Under the pieces are notes generated by a model that saw nothing but the letters and a program-made list of their open reading frames with translations, did no database searches and was not told the origin of the DNA. A DNA stretch of 64,000 nt, from positions 4,774,001-4,838,000 of the forward strand of contig NZ_AP023362.1 of NCBI RefSeq assembly GCF_018326285.1. Direction: 5' to 3'. Source of the DNA: Mycolicibacterium sp. TY81 (GTDB lineage: Bacteria > Actinomycetota > Actinomycetes > Mycobacteriales > Mycobacteriaceae). Below, one piece after another: positions 17,479 to 25,254 of the stretch; position 1 is the stretch's first letter; each line of letters opens with the position of its first letter. A program made the position numbers and the translations under genes.

Positions 17479-18465
17479 CTATGCTGCCGGTTCCTCCGCT
17501 GTGGGCTCAACCGGAACCGCCGATTGGGCACCTGATTCTTCGGCCTGCTCCGCGTCGACGACGACCCAGCGCTGTGCGGGTGCGTCGGCCTGCGTCCGTT
17601 CGAAGGCGTGATAGACGCGCAGGACCATCGCCAGCGACAGCATGCCCATCAGGTACGCGATGACCGTCACCTCGGTGCTGTCGGCGATGCCCTGCGGGTC
17701 CGTCGCGAACATGCCCACGATGGACCACGCGACGACCAGACCCGACACGGCCCAGATCGCCCACCAGATGCCGATCGGGCGGCGCAACGCATTCACGCGG
17801 TTCTCGGCCGTGGCCATCTCGGTGACGAACACCGGCGCGAGGAACATGTTGACCACCGGGACGAGGCAGCCGACCCACAGCACCCAGCGGCGGCGCGGCT
17901 CGGTGGTGCCGGCGCGGTGATAGGCCGCCGCGCGGCGGGCGATCAGCCAGTTGGTGAGCACGATCGCCGTCGCCAGCACCGCGAACAACGCGACGACGCC
18001 GGCCGCGACGCCGAGCCAGCTGCCGGCGAGGGCCACCCACGGGTTCAGCAGCACGGTGCGGTTGATCAGCAGCAGGACGTAGCGCACGACATGCATCAAC
18101 GCCGCGGCGCCGAGCGCGATCATCGTGATGGCCGCGACCGTCTGCACCACAGCCGTCGACGGTCCGCGATGCGTCTGCTCCGGCGCGGCGGGCGGCCCCG
18201 GATCCTGGGCGAACTCTTCGGTCAGGCCCCAGCGCGGAATGTGGTCGTAATGCGGGGTCGGCCCCAACGGGGGCCGCTGCCGCCGTGGCTTAGGCGCAGG
18301 ACCCGGCCGCACGGCAATCCACCGGTATCCGCGCGCCGACTTCGTCTGCCCGGCCGGCGCCTGCGCGTCGGGGGCCAGCAGCGGACCGCGGCAGCGCGGG
18401 CACCACTGACGCTGGCGATCACGCACGTTCCAACGCGTCGAGCACCGGGAACAGACCTGGATCAC
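17479..18465 (-). CDS. Rv3843c-like membrane protein, zinc-ribbon plus DUF4328
   Basis: A 328-residue protein. The first 30 residues hold two CxxC knuckles (CSRCSTRW and CPRCRGPL), a probable zinc ribbon. A Pro-rich linker leads to a DUF4328-type membrane domain with about five to six helices (ITMIALGAAALMHVVRYVL, VALFAVLATAIVLTNWLI, WVGCLVPVVNMFLAPVFV, WWAIWAVSGLVVAWSIVGMF, IAYLMGMLSLAMVL). GTG start at 18465. Paired with glpQ1 as in M. tuberculosis. Function unknown; a sensor or transporter regulator is possible. Confidence 0.85.
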   Translation of the reverse strand: MIQVCSRCSTRWNVRDRQRQWCPRCRGPLLAPDAQAPAGQTKSARGYRWIAVRPGPAPKPRRQRPPLGPTPHYDHIPRWGLTEEFAQDPGPPAAPEQTHRGPSTAVVQTVAAITMIALGAAALMHVVRYVLLLINRTVLLNPWVALAGSWLGVAAGVVALFAVLATAIVLTNWLIARRAAAYHRAGTTEPRRRWVLWVGCLVPVVNMFLAPVFVTEMATAENRVNALRRPIGIWWAIWAVSGLVVAWSIVGMFATDPQGIADSTEVTVIAYLMGMLSLAMVLRVYHAFERTQADAPAQRWVVVDAEQAEESGAQSAVPVEPTAEEPAA

Positions 18466-18485
18466 GGAACCAGCCTACGGGCCCG

Positions 18486-18830
18486 TCAGACGGCGCCGGG
18501 GGCGCCGTCGTCGGTGACGATCGCGCGACCTGCACCGGCCCACGCCAGCATCCCGCCGTTGACGTTGATCGGCTCGAACCCATTGCGCGCCAGGTAGTGC
18601 GAGACCTTCAGCGACCGGCCGCCGGCATGGCAGATGACGTACAGCGCGGCATCACCGTCGATCTCCCCCAGCCGGGCGGGCACCTCGCTCATCGGGATGT
18701 GCTGGGCCCCTGCGGCGTGGCCACGGGCCCACTCATCGTCTTCCCGCACGTCGAGCAGGACCGCGTCCGAGTCGAACGCGGTGGGCAACTGATCGACGTC
18801 GATCTGCGGCACGTGCACATCATCATCCAT
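18486..18830 (-). CDS. rhodanese-like domain protein
   Basis: A 114-residue single rhodanese domain. The active-site loop is ICHAGGRS, with Cys as the persulfide carrier; LLDVREDDEWARGHAAGAQHIP is the conserved N-terminal signature. ATG 18830. It lies 20 bases after the start side of the Rv3843c-like gene on the same strand. Single-domain rhodaneses carry sulfur to varied acceptors; the partner is not visible. Confidence 0.88.
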   Translation of the reverse strand: MDDDVHVPQIDVDQLPTAFDSDAVLLDVREDDEWARGHAAGAQHIPMSEVPARLGEIDGDAALYVICHAGGRSLKVSHYLARNGFEPINVNGGMLAWAGAGRAIVTDDGAPGAV

Positions 18831-18893
18831 GCGTACATGCTGGCACGGGCGGGGCTCACGCCACCACAGCACGCCATGACAGCAATCGCAGAA

Positions 18894-18923
18894 CTATCCA
18901 CAGTTTCCACAGGTTCATCCACA
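18894..18923 (+). promoter_or_regulatory. three DnaA-box-like 9-mers in the 395-base gap before the small gene
   Basis: Within the gene-free stretch 18831-19225 there are three same-strand copies of TCCACA-type words in 30 bases: CTATCCACA, GTTTCCACA and TCATCCACA. They resemble DnaA boxes (consensus TTRTCCACA). The rest of the stretch has no supported gene; it has a GGGGCC...GGTCCCC inverted stretch near 18997 and probably holds the promoters for the rhodanese gene and for the downstream small gene. Confidence 0.4.
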
Positions 18924-19225
18924 GGGCGACGGGAGGCCCGCCGACGGCCTTACCGGCCACAGCGCGCCGAACGCATAATTGACTGGGGATAAACAAGGGG
19001 CCATTGGTCCCCGTTGATCAACAGGCCGACACGCGGCGTGAGCGAAAAAGCTTGCCGGGCTAAGTAAATCCGGGGCCGCAAATCCGGCCCGCCGCCGATG
19101 GGGCCCGATTTCCCCGTCCCGCCGGCAAACAGTTATGATCGGCGTCACAACATCGGGTTGTGACAATCCTCACTCCGCTCGAAATCGGGAACTCAGGGTT
19201 GTTCTGGCAGGTCAGGGAGTATGCA

Positions 19226-19381
19226 ATGGCGGCACATCCGTTGCGTCCGGGTTCGGGCGCATCGCCCGAGTGGCAATCGGCGTTCCCGTCCCGCACACAC
19301 AGCCAACTCGTCGCGTGTGTCCGCGCCGGAATCATCGCGCTGGTCCTGCTCGTCGTGCTCGTTCTGATCGTTCTGGTCTAA
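19226..19381 (+). CDS. small single-pass membrane protein upstream of sodA
   Basis: A 51-residue protein starting at ATG 19226 with AGGGAG about 6 bases upstream. The C-terminal half is one strongly hydrophobic helix (GIIALVLLVVLVLIVLV) and the N-terminal half is polar with Arg and Ser. It occupies the place where M. tuberculosis has the short Rv3845 next to sodA, though I cannot confirm homology. Membrane micropeptides of this type often modulate transporters or envelope complexes; here no partner is known. Confidence 0.6.
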   Translation: MAAHPLRPGSGASPEWQSAFPSRTHSQLVACVRAGIIALVLLVVLVLIVLV

Positions 19382-19525
19382 AGGCCCAACAGGCACCGAT
19401 CCCACCCCTGTTCCGGGGGTGTCCTTGCGGTGCGCGCAGCGATGGAGCAATGTGGTCTGGGATCTGTGGACGAACCCCAACTAGGGTCGTTGATCCCGCA
19501 CGCGATCATCTAAGGAAGGAATCCT

Positions 19526-20149
19526 GTGGCTGAGTACACCCTGCCGGACCTGGACTACGACTACGGCGCCCTGGAGCCGCACATCTCCGGTCAGATCAAC
19601 GAGATCCACCACAGCAAGCACCACGCGGCCTACGTCAAGGGCGTCAATGACGCGGTGGCCAAACTCGAAGAGGCGCGGGCCGGCGACGACCACGCCGCGA
19701 TCTTCCTGAACGAGAAGAACCTGGCCTTCCACCTCGGCGGCCACGTCAACCACTCGATCTGGTGGAAGAACCTGTCCCCCAACGGTGGCGACAAGCCGAC
19801 CGGCGAGCTGGCCGCGGCCATCGACGACCAGTTCGGTTCGTTCGACAAGTTCCGCGCGCAGTTCACCGCGGCCGCCAACGGCCTGCAGGGCTCGGGCTGG
19901 GCGGTGCTCGGCTACGACAGCCTGGGCGGCCGTCTGCTGACCTTCCAGCTGTACGACCAGCAGGCCAACGTGCCGCTGGGCATCATCCCGCTGCTGCAGG
20001 TCGACATGTGGGAGCACGCCTTCTACCTGCAGTACAAGAACGTCAAGGCGGACTACGTCAAGGCTTTCTGGAACGTCGTCAACTGGGCCGACGTGCAGGA
20101 GCGCTTCGCCGCCGCCACGACCAAGACCAACGGTCTGATCTTCGGCTGA
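19526..20149 (+). CDS. sodA: superoxide dismutase, probably Mn type
   Basis: A 207-residue Fe/Mn superoxide dismutase. Metal ligands are His28 (NEIHHSKHH), His76 (HVNHSIWW), Asp160 and His164 (DMWEHAFY). Residue 145 is Gln (YDQQAN), where M. tuberculosis Fe-SOD has His145; Gln at this site is known to favour manganese. GTG start with AAGGAAGG upstream. No signal peptide, although mycobacterial SodA can be exported. Corresponds to Rv3846; followed by a strong hairpin terminator. Confidence 0.96.
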   Translation: MAEYTLPDLDYDYGALEPHISGQINEIHHSKHHAAYVKGVNDAVAKLEEARAGDDHAAIFLNEKNLAFHLGGHVNHSIWWKNLSPNGGDKPTGELAAAIDDQFGSFDKFRAQFTAAANGLQGSGWAVLGYDSLGGRLLTFQLYDQQANVPLGIIPLLQVDMWEHAFYLQYKNVKADYVKAFWNVVNWADVQERFAAATTKTNGLIFG

Positions 20150-20165
20150 TCTCACGCTTTCCGGT

Positions 20166-20199
20166 AACGGGGCGTCGCGCATGTGCGCGGCGCCCCGTT
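20166..20199 (+). terminator. hairpin after sodA
   Basis: Inverted repeat with arms beginning AACGGGGCG and ending CGCCCCGTT, continued by CGCGCA/TGCGCG, followed by TCTCGTTT. It lies 17 bases after the sodA stop and probably ends the abundant sodA transcript. Confidence 0.8.
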
Positions 20200-20368
20200 C
20201 TCGTTTACCACCGAAGCCCCCATCTCGCGAGCCGGCAGCCACATTCGGCCCACGTGACACTTCTGGCACTCGGGCCATCTTGCGTGCTAACGCGTCACTG
20301 CCGCACCCTGGAATCAGCGATCCACTGCCGTATCGACTGATTGCTGATCGAGGTACCGGAGGGCAGCC

Positions 20369-20899
20369 ATGGAGAGGTCTGGGCAAGCCGTCGAGATTGC
20401 ACCGTTCCATTCCGGCGGCGCGTTGAAGGGGTTCGTGGTGTCCGGCCGGTGGCCCGATTCCACCAAGGAATGGGCCCAGCTACTGATGGTCGCCGTCCGG
20501 GTCGCCTCGCTGCCCGGGTTGCTGGCAACCACCACCGTCTTCGGTACGCGCGAGGAACTGCCAGAACATCCACAGCCGGGCACCGTCGGCCTCGTCCTCG
20601 CGGAAGGGCCCGTTGTTGGCGAAGCAGCGGTGACACCGGGATACTTCGCCGACCATCAGCCGACGGCCCTGTTGATGCTCCACCCGCCCGCCGAGACGAC
20701 ACCCTCCCTACCGGAGTGCCACGGCGCCGCGTCGGGGTGCCTGCTGCTACCGGGACTGCCTTACCTGGGACTGGAACATCGCGCCGCGTGGGTCGAAGCC
20801 GAAGCCGACGGCACCATCACCTCGATGGTCAGCAGGGTCGGCGTCGATCCCATCAGCCACCCCGACACCGCCATTCTGGCGATGCTGCTTGCCGCTTGA
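20369..20899 (+). CDS. Rv3847-like conserved protein
   Basis: A 176-residue protein matching the length and position of Rv3847, between sodA and espR. ATG 20369 follows GGAGGGC. It has no signal peptide or clear transmembrane helix and no catalytic motif I recognise. Two Pro-rich surface segments (PEHPQPGTVG, PPAETTPSLPECHG) flank a hydrophobic core. The 219-base gap after sodA contains the sodA terminator and probably this gene's own promoter. Function unknown. Confidence 0.8.
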   Translation: MERSGQAVEIAPFHSGGALKGFVVSGRWPDSTKEWAQLLMVAVRVASLPGLLATTTVFGTREELPEHPQPGTVGLVLAEGPVVGEAAVTPGYFADHQPTALLMLHPPAETTPSLPECHGAASGCLLLPGLPYLGLEHRAAWVEAEADGTITSMVSRVGVDPISHPDTAILAMLLAA

Positions 20900-21346
20900 C
20901 CCTACAGTGGGTTAACAGCAAAGAGGTCGGGCAATTCGCCATGTCGCCGGCCGCCGGCCCAGGGCGCTCCCCATCCTGCTCACGCGGTTGCCACGTCCTG
21001 CCGCTCGGGTTAATCGTCGGTACGCTAATGGCAAACACTTCGGACGACACCGAGCGCCCGACACCCGGATTGCTGAATCATCCCCCGCCCGACAGCGATT
21101 GTGACGCGACGTGCAGCCGAGGTCCGGGCAAAATAGCACACGTGTCAAAATTTGCCTCATCAGGCCGTCGACCGGGGCCGGGATCCACCCCCAGAACCCC
21201 AGCTCGGAGCCCTTTGAGCCGACAAATTTGGTAGCTGGAGCGACTTTTCCGTGGTTTGCACTTGGTTCCCGGCGCAACTCTCGCTACGATAGTCAGCAAA
21301 TAGTGACACTGACGCCTGCGGATATCGCTAAGTGGAGGAATAACCG
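20900..21346 (+). promoter_or_regulatory. long espR leader and promoter region with TTTGC[TC][GA] sites
   Basis: A 447-base stretch without a supported gene. It holds three exact matches (on the minus strand) to the published EspR motif TTTGC[TC][GA]: CAGCAAA at 20916, TGGCAAA at 21029 and CAGCAAA at 21294, plus three partial TTTGC words near 21127, 21151 and 21255. The last exact site is about 47 bases before the espR ATG. Autoregulation of espR through a long upstream region is known in M. tuberculosis; the motif positions here are seen directly. Confidence 0.65.
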
Positions 21347-21745
21347 ATGAGCATGACGTTCGCCGCTCGGCTGAACCGGCTGTTTGACACCGTCTACCCG
21401 CCCGGACGCGGCCCCCACACATCTGCCGAGGTGATCGCCGCACTCAAGGCCGAGGGTGTGACCATGTCGGCCCCGTACCTGTCGCAGCTGCGTTCGGGCA
21501 ACCGGACCAACCCGTCTGTCGCGACCATGGCTGCGCTTGCCAACTTCTTCCGGATCAAGCCGGCTTACTTCACCGACGACGAGTACTACGAGAAGCTCGA
21601 CAAGGAGCTGACCTGGCTCGCCAACATGCGCGACGAGGGCATCCGCCGGATTGCCGCTCGTACGGTCGGCCTGTCCCCCGAAGCCAAGAAGGACCTCGCC
21701 AACAAGGTCGACGAGCTGCGTCGCCAGGAGAACCTCGACAGCTGA
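21347..21745 (+). CDS. espR: nucleoid-associated regulator EspR
   Basis: A 132-residue protein with an N-terminal XRE-type helix-turn-helix (VTMSAPYLSQLRSGNRTNPSV, residues 38-58) and a C-terminal dimerisation region. The N-terminal RLNRLFDTVYPPGRGPHTSAE is characteristic of EspR. Known role: DNA-looping nucleoid protein controlling ESX-1 related (espACD) and cell-wall genes. ATG 21347 has GGAGGA 7 bases upstream. Corresponds to Rv3849. It is convergent with a DUF6545/ImmA pair, which is not the M. tuberculosis arrangement. Confidence 0.95.
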   Translation: MSMTFAARLNRLFDTVYPPGRGPHTSAEVIAALKAEGVTMSAPYLSQLRSGNRTNPSVATMAALANFFRIKPAYFTDDEYYEKLDKELTWLANMRDEGIRRIAARTVGLSPEAKKDLANKVDELRRQENLDS

Positions 21746-21775
21746 ACTGGTTAGCCCGATCGGGCTCGACCACAT

Positions 21776-21810
21776 TACGACCAGCGGATTCCGTTAATCC
21801 GCTGGTCGTA
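21776..21810. terminator. bidirectional hairpin between espR and the DUF6545 gene
   Basis: A perfect 15-base stem, arms TACGACCAGCGGATT (21776-21790) and its complement (21796-21810), with a 5-base loop CCGTT. The right part overlaps the stop codon of the convergent membrane protein gene. It probably terminates transcripts from both sides. Confidence 0.85.
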
Positions 21811-22960
21811 CTGCTTTCACGCGACCGACAGACGCCTTCGCGGCGGTTCCGGGCGCATCCGCCTTACCCTGCCGATCCAGCTCGCGGTACTGCGCGGCAA
21901 TCGCCAGAATCCACTCCCGATCCGAATACGTCGCGGGCTGCCTGAGCCAGCTCGGCCCCGGGAACTTCGTCCGCGAACCGCCCTTCGGACGGCTGCTACG
22001 CCCGTCGTAAATCCAGCTGGCCACCCGCCGCGCCTGCACATCCGGCGCCACGTCGACGCGTCCGGAGCCGGCGGCCTCACCGGCACCGTCCAGGACGGCG
22101 GTGGCCTCCAGGTACAGCGCATCGGAGATCAACGACATCTGCTCGGCCACCCGGAAGAGCAGCGGACCGCGGGGCCGCACACCGATGCCGATGTTCGGAT
22201 GGCGGCGGCTCAACTCGGCGAGCAGCGGGGCGATGGTCCGCAGTTCGCGCCGCGCCCCGAACCAGTCCTCGACACTGGGCAGCAGCGAGCCGCTGGCCAC
22301 CACCAGCATGGCGCAGCCGAGAATGGTCGCCGCCGCGCCGACACCGACCAGTTGCGTGCTGCCCACCGCCCGCAACAGGATGAAGGCGCTGGCCAGCACG
22401 ATCAGCACGATGCCGACGCTGAAGACGAACAGGGCGCGGCCCCTTCGGGTGCGGTTGGAATTGCGCACCCCGGCCCACGCCACCAGCGTCAGCGCCAGCA
22501 ACACGTACAACAACGGCAAGAGCCACGACAACGAGTTGCCGCCCGAACCCAGATTTCTGCGCAGGTACTCCTCGGGCGCCATCTCCGGCTGCTGCGGGGT
22601 CAGGAAGAACAGCACCAGGGTGAGCAACGCGATCGCCCCGGCGACGCCGTACTGGGCCAGGGCGATGCGGCGGATGACGAGCGGTTTACGACTCGACGAT
22701 GCCGATGTGATCATCACGCAACTGCCTGCGGCACAAGCGATCAGCGCCACCTGGCTGAGCATGCTGGACACGTTCGGCCAATGCAGGATGGTGTCGAGCA
22801 GGAGCGTGAGCGGCTCCCAGTTCAGTGCCGCGACCAGGCCGAGGCTGCCCAGCGCAACGATCATCGCGGCACTGACGAGGGACTGTTTGTTGACCAGCGC
22901 CCAACCGATACGCAGGCCGGTCGCCAGGCCGAGCAGGCCGGCGATAACCCAGATGATCAA
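21794..22960 (-). CDS. MAB_1171c-like (DUF6545) polytopic membrane protein
   Basis: A 388-residue protein. About seven transmembrane helices fill residues 1-230 (IIWVIAGLLGLATGLRIGWAL, MIVALGSLGLVAALNW, VALIACAAGSCVMI, GVAGAIALLTLVLFFL, LLPLLYVLLALTLVAW, LFVFSVGIVLIVLASAFIL, ATILGCAMLVVASGSLL). The C-terminal 150 residues are cytoplasmic and helical with PLLAELSRRHPNIGIG and WILAIAAQYRELDRQ. The pattern matches the family described as putative MAB_1171c-type transporters, commonly beside XRE and ImmA genes. ATG overlaps the ImmA stop (ATGA), so the two are translationally coupled. Confidence 0.8.
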   Translation of the reverse strand: MIIWVIAGLLGLATGLRIGWALVNKQSLVSAAMIVALGSLGLVAALNWEPLTLLLDTILHWPNVSSMLSQVALIACAAGSCVMITSASSSRKPLVIRRIALAQYGVAGAIALLTLVLFFLTPQQPEMAPEEYLRRNLGSGGNSLSWLLPLLYVLLALTLVAWAGVRNSNRTRRGRALFVFSVGIVLIVLASAFILLRAVGSTQLVGVGAAATILGCAMLVVASGSLLPSVEDWFGARRELRTIAPLLAELSRRHPNIGIGVRPRGPLLFRVAEQMSLISDALYLEATAVLDGAGEAAGSGRVDVAPDVQARRVASWIYDGRSSRPKGGSRTKFPGPSWLRQPATYSDREWILAIAAQYRELDRQGKADAPGTAAKASVGRVKAVRPAD

Positions 22961-23448
22961 CCAAACGCCTCGCCGAGACGGATCTGGACGATCGAGGAGC
23001 GGTCAGAAGGCAGCCGGCCCAGCCGGTGGATGAGCAACGCGGCGAAATCCTCGGCTTCCTGTTCGGCTTCCTCACCGGCCGGCCCCATACAGCCGGTCCG
23101 CTGATTCAGCATGTAGCCGATGAGATCGGAACTGGCCAGTTCCATGGTGTCGCGGGCGGCCTCGACGACGGACACGCCCTCATGACCCAGCACCAGGTGG
23201 CCGAGCTCGTGGGCGAGGGTTCGGTCACCGGCCGGCAGTCCCTTCTGCAAGAGGAACACGTCGCGGTCGTTGTACTGGCGCCACTGCCCACAGACGCCGG
23301 GCGGGAGGTCGGCCATGGTCACCTCGATCGGGCGGCCACGGTCCTCGCTGACTGCTTCGACGAGACGGGCAAGTGAGACCTCGCCACGTCGCGGGGCAAG
23401 ATCCAGCACCGAATTGACTGCGCGTGTGACACGGCGGCTCGCGGGCAT
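22957..23448 (-). CDS. ImmA/IrrE family metallo-endopeptidase
   Basis: A 163-residue DUF955 peptidase. The zinc motif is H80-E-L-G-H84 (TLAHELGHLVLGHE) and a third acidic ligand is likely in QEAEDFAALLI. Family knowledge: such peptidases cleave XRE-type repressors (ImmA-ImmR) or regulators (IrrE-DdrO) in response to stress. An insert with Cys (QRTGCMGPAGEE) precedes the third ligand. It is the first gene of a two-gene operon with the DUF6545 protein. The XRE partner is not in the operon; espR, convergent next door, is the nearest XRE protein. Confidence 0.85.
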   Translation of the reverse strand: MPASRRVTRAVNSVLDLAPRRGEVSLARLVEAVSEDRGRPIEVTMADLPPGVCGQWRQYNDRDVFLLQKGLPAGDRTLAHELGHLVLGHEGVSVVEAARDTMELASSDLIGYMLNQRTGCMGPAGEEAEQEAEDFAALLIHRLGRLPSDRSSIVQIRLGEAFG

Positions 23449-23510
23449 GCCGAACCCCCTTTCGCTGCGATTGGCACGGTTGCCATCAATTGTGCCGCAG
23501 ACCCATTGCC

Positions 23511-25013
23511 TCAGGTCATAAATCGTGCAGTGCCGCTGCGGCGGACCACGTGACCAGCGCGCGCCTGCCGGTAGCCGACCAGGCCACCGGCGCCCGTCAG
23601 GATGAGGATGCCGGTGAAGCCGGGAACGGCCACCGCGGCCACCTCGCTGAGACCGGCTGCGCGCAGGTAGTCAGGATATCCGGCGCGGAACGCGGGTTCA
23701 GCGATGATCTCGTTCTTGGTGCCGAACGTGGTCGGCTGCGGCGACCGCACCGCCGGGAGTTCTGCCGGGGCGCTGACGACGACCGGGTTGTCGAGCTTCA
23801 GCGCGGGAAACGCCGGCGTATCCAGCACCGGCGCCAGCGGTAGGCCCGCAGCCGGCACCGGCATGCGGTTCGGGCGCCCGACGTTCAGGTTCATGGTCGG
23901 AACGACTTGGGCACTCAGCATCGACAGCGACGTCTGCATGAAGGGCAGCGACGTCGCGGCGTCGAGCGTCGCGTTGGTGAGCCCTGCGACGAAGTCATAG
24001 ACCGGCTCGATGTGGGCGAGGACGAAAACCGGGATCGCGGCGAGCTGCGCCAGCACCGGGATGTTCGACATGTCGGGCAGCTGGGGGAGCTGATCCCACT
24101 TCGGCAGTCGCGGCACCAGCGACGCCAGCGGGATCTTCGTCAGATCGATGCTCTGCACGGCCCCGGTCGGCGACGTGTGGACAGCCGCGGACGGCAGGGA
24201 GAACGTCAGACCCATCAGGTTGATGCTGGTGGTCGGTCCGGCCGGGGTCGCCTTGACCGTCGCCTTGGTGGGTGACGCGGTCGGCGACGCGGGGCTGTCC
24301 GAACCGCTTCCCGGCTTGACGCCGCCTGCGGTGGGCAGGCCGGGCAGCTTGGGCAGACCCGGGAGCGACGGCAGGCTCAAGATGTTGGGCAGGCTCGGGA
24401 ACCGGATGGCGGGGGCGCTCGCCGCGGTCGCGGGCGCGGGACCGGTCGCGGCAGCCGGCTGCGGTTGGCTTGTCCCGCCCGTCGTCGCGGGTGCGGTGGT
24501 GCCGGACGTCGTACCGGTTTCGGTCTGCTGAGTCGACGAGCCGGCCGACGGCTGATGTTCGCCAGCGGCCGCGTTCGACGTTCCAGAATCCTCGGGCCGC
24601 CCCGGAGAAGTGACATTATTTTGTTTGCTGGGGGCGTTGCTTTCAGACGCATTCTTGCCGGATTCACCGGTTTTGCCGGGGTCGTGAACACCAGCTTCAG
24701 AACCACTCTTGGCAACGCCGCCGGAGGCACCGCGCTTATCCTTTTTGCCCCCAGAACCGGCGCCCCCGGCCGACGGCGCCTGTGACTGGCCGTCCGTCGG
24801 CTTGGCCGGCCGCGCCGGGGCCTTGTGCCCGCCACCAGCGGACGAGCTGCCACCGGGCTTCGTGCCGCCATGAGAAGCCCCGCCACCGTGGCCACTCGAG
24901 TCACTACCGGAAGCTGCCGTATCAGCGAAGGCGTTCGCACCACCCAGGCCAGCGATCAACAGCCCAGATGCCATCAGCGCGGCAGCTGTAGCTATTCGTT
25001 GGCGTGGCGCCAT
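23511..25013 (-). CDS. exported low-complexity protein with C-terminal membrane anchor
   Basis: A 500-residue protein. A Sec signal peptide (ATAAALMASGLLIAGLGGANAFA) is followed by about 190 residues of Ser/Gly/Lys/Pro-rich linker, then a Leu/Pro-rich region (FPSLPNILSLPSLPGLPKLP), a more ordered part (residues 290-440) and a C-terminal transmembrane segment (AAVAVPGFTGILILTGAGG) followed by Arg. It is likely tethered outside the membrane with a flexible wall-spanning linker. ATG 25013 has AGAGGGA just upstream. The open frame extends far upstream, but that part has shadow composition. Function unknown. Confidence 0.8.
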   Translation of the reverse strand: MAPRQRIATAAALMASGLLIAGLGGANAFADTAASGSDSSGHGGGASHGGTKPGGSSSAGGGHKAPARPAKPTDGQSQAPSAGGAGSGGKKDKRGASGGVAKSGSEAGVHDPGKTGESGKNASESNAPSKQNNVTSPGRPEDSGTSNAAAGEHQPSAGSSTQQTETGTTSGTTAPATTGGTSQPQPAAATGPAPATAASAPAIRFPSLPNILSLPSLPGLPKLPGLPTAGGVKPGSGSDSPASPTASPTKATVKATPAGPTTSINLMGLTFSLPSAAVHTSPTGAVQSIDLTKIPLASLVPRLPKWDQLPQLPDMSNIPVLAQLAAIPVFVLAHIEPVYDFVAGLTNATLDAATSLPFMQTSLSMLSAQVVPTMNLNVGRPNRMPVPAAGLPLAPVLDTPAFPALKLDNPVVVSAPAELPAVRSPQPTTFGTKNEIIAEPAFRAGYPDYLRAAGLSEVAAVAVPGFTGILILTGAGGLVGYRQARAGHVVRRSGTARFMT

Positions 25014-25090
25014 CGTTCCCTCTGCTTTCATGGCATCAAAAACCCGCTCCGATGAATTCCGAATAATTGTCGCACAGCCGCCGGACTTTG

Positions 25091-25097
25091 TTTGCTG
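25091..25097 (+). promoter_or_regulatory. EspR-type site upstream of the exported protein gene
   Basis: TTTGCTG, an exact match to TTTGC[TC][GA], in an AT-richer patch of the 241-base gap 25014-25254 between divergent genes. It lies about 80 bases before the start of the minus-strand exported protein gene. A single 7-base match is weak evidence alone. Confidence 0.4.
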
Positions 25098-25254
25098 GAT
25101 AAAGTAGCGAGAAATGTGGGAAATTCCACCCCCGAATTGCGGCGGAATTCGACCCATGGCCCGATGCCCGATTCCGGCCCACGGACGATAAGGTGACGTC
25201 ACCATCGCAGCAAGATCGTGCACACGTGTCGAGACGACCGGGAGGTCAGCCGGA

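Noticed and set aside
18831..19225. DnaA-like words considered as a replication origin
   Set aside because: Only three words, no dnaA, dnaN or AT-rich unwinding region; flanking genes are sodA-region genes.
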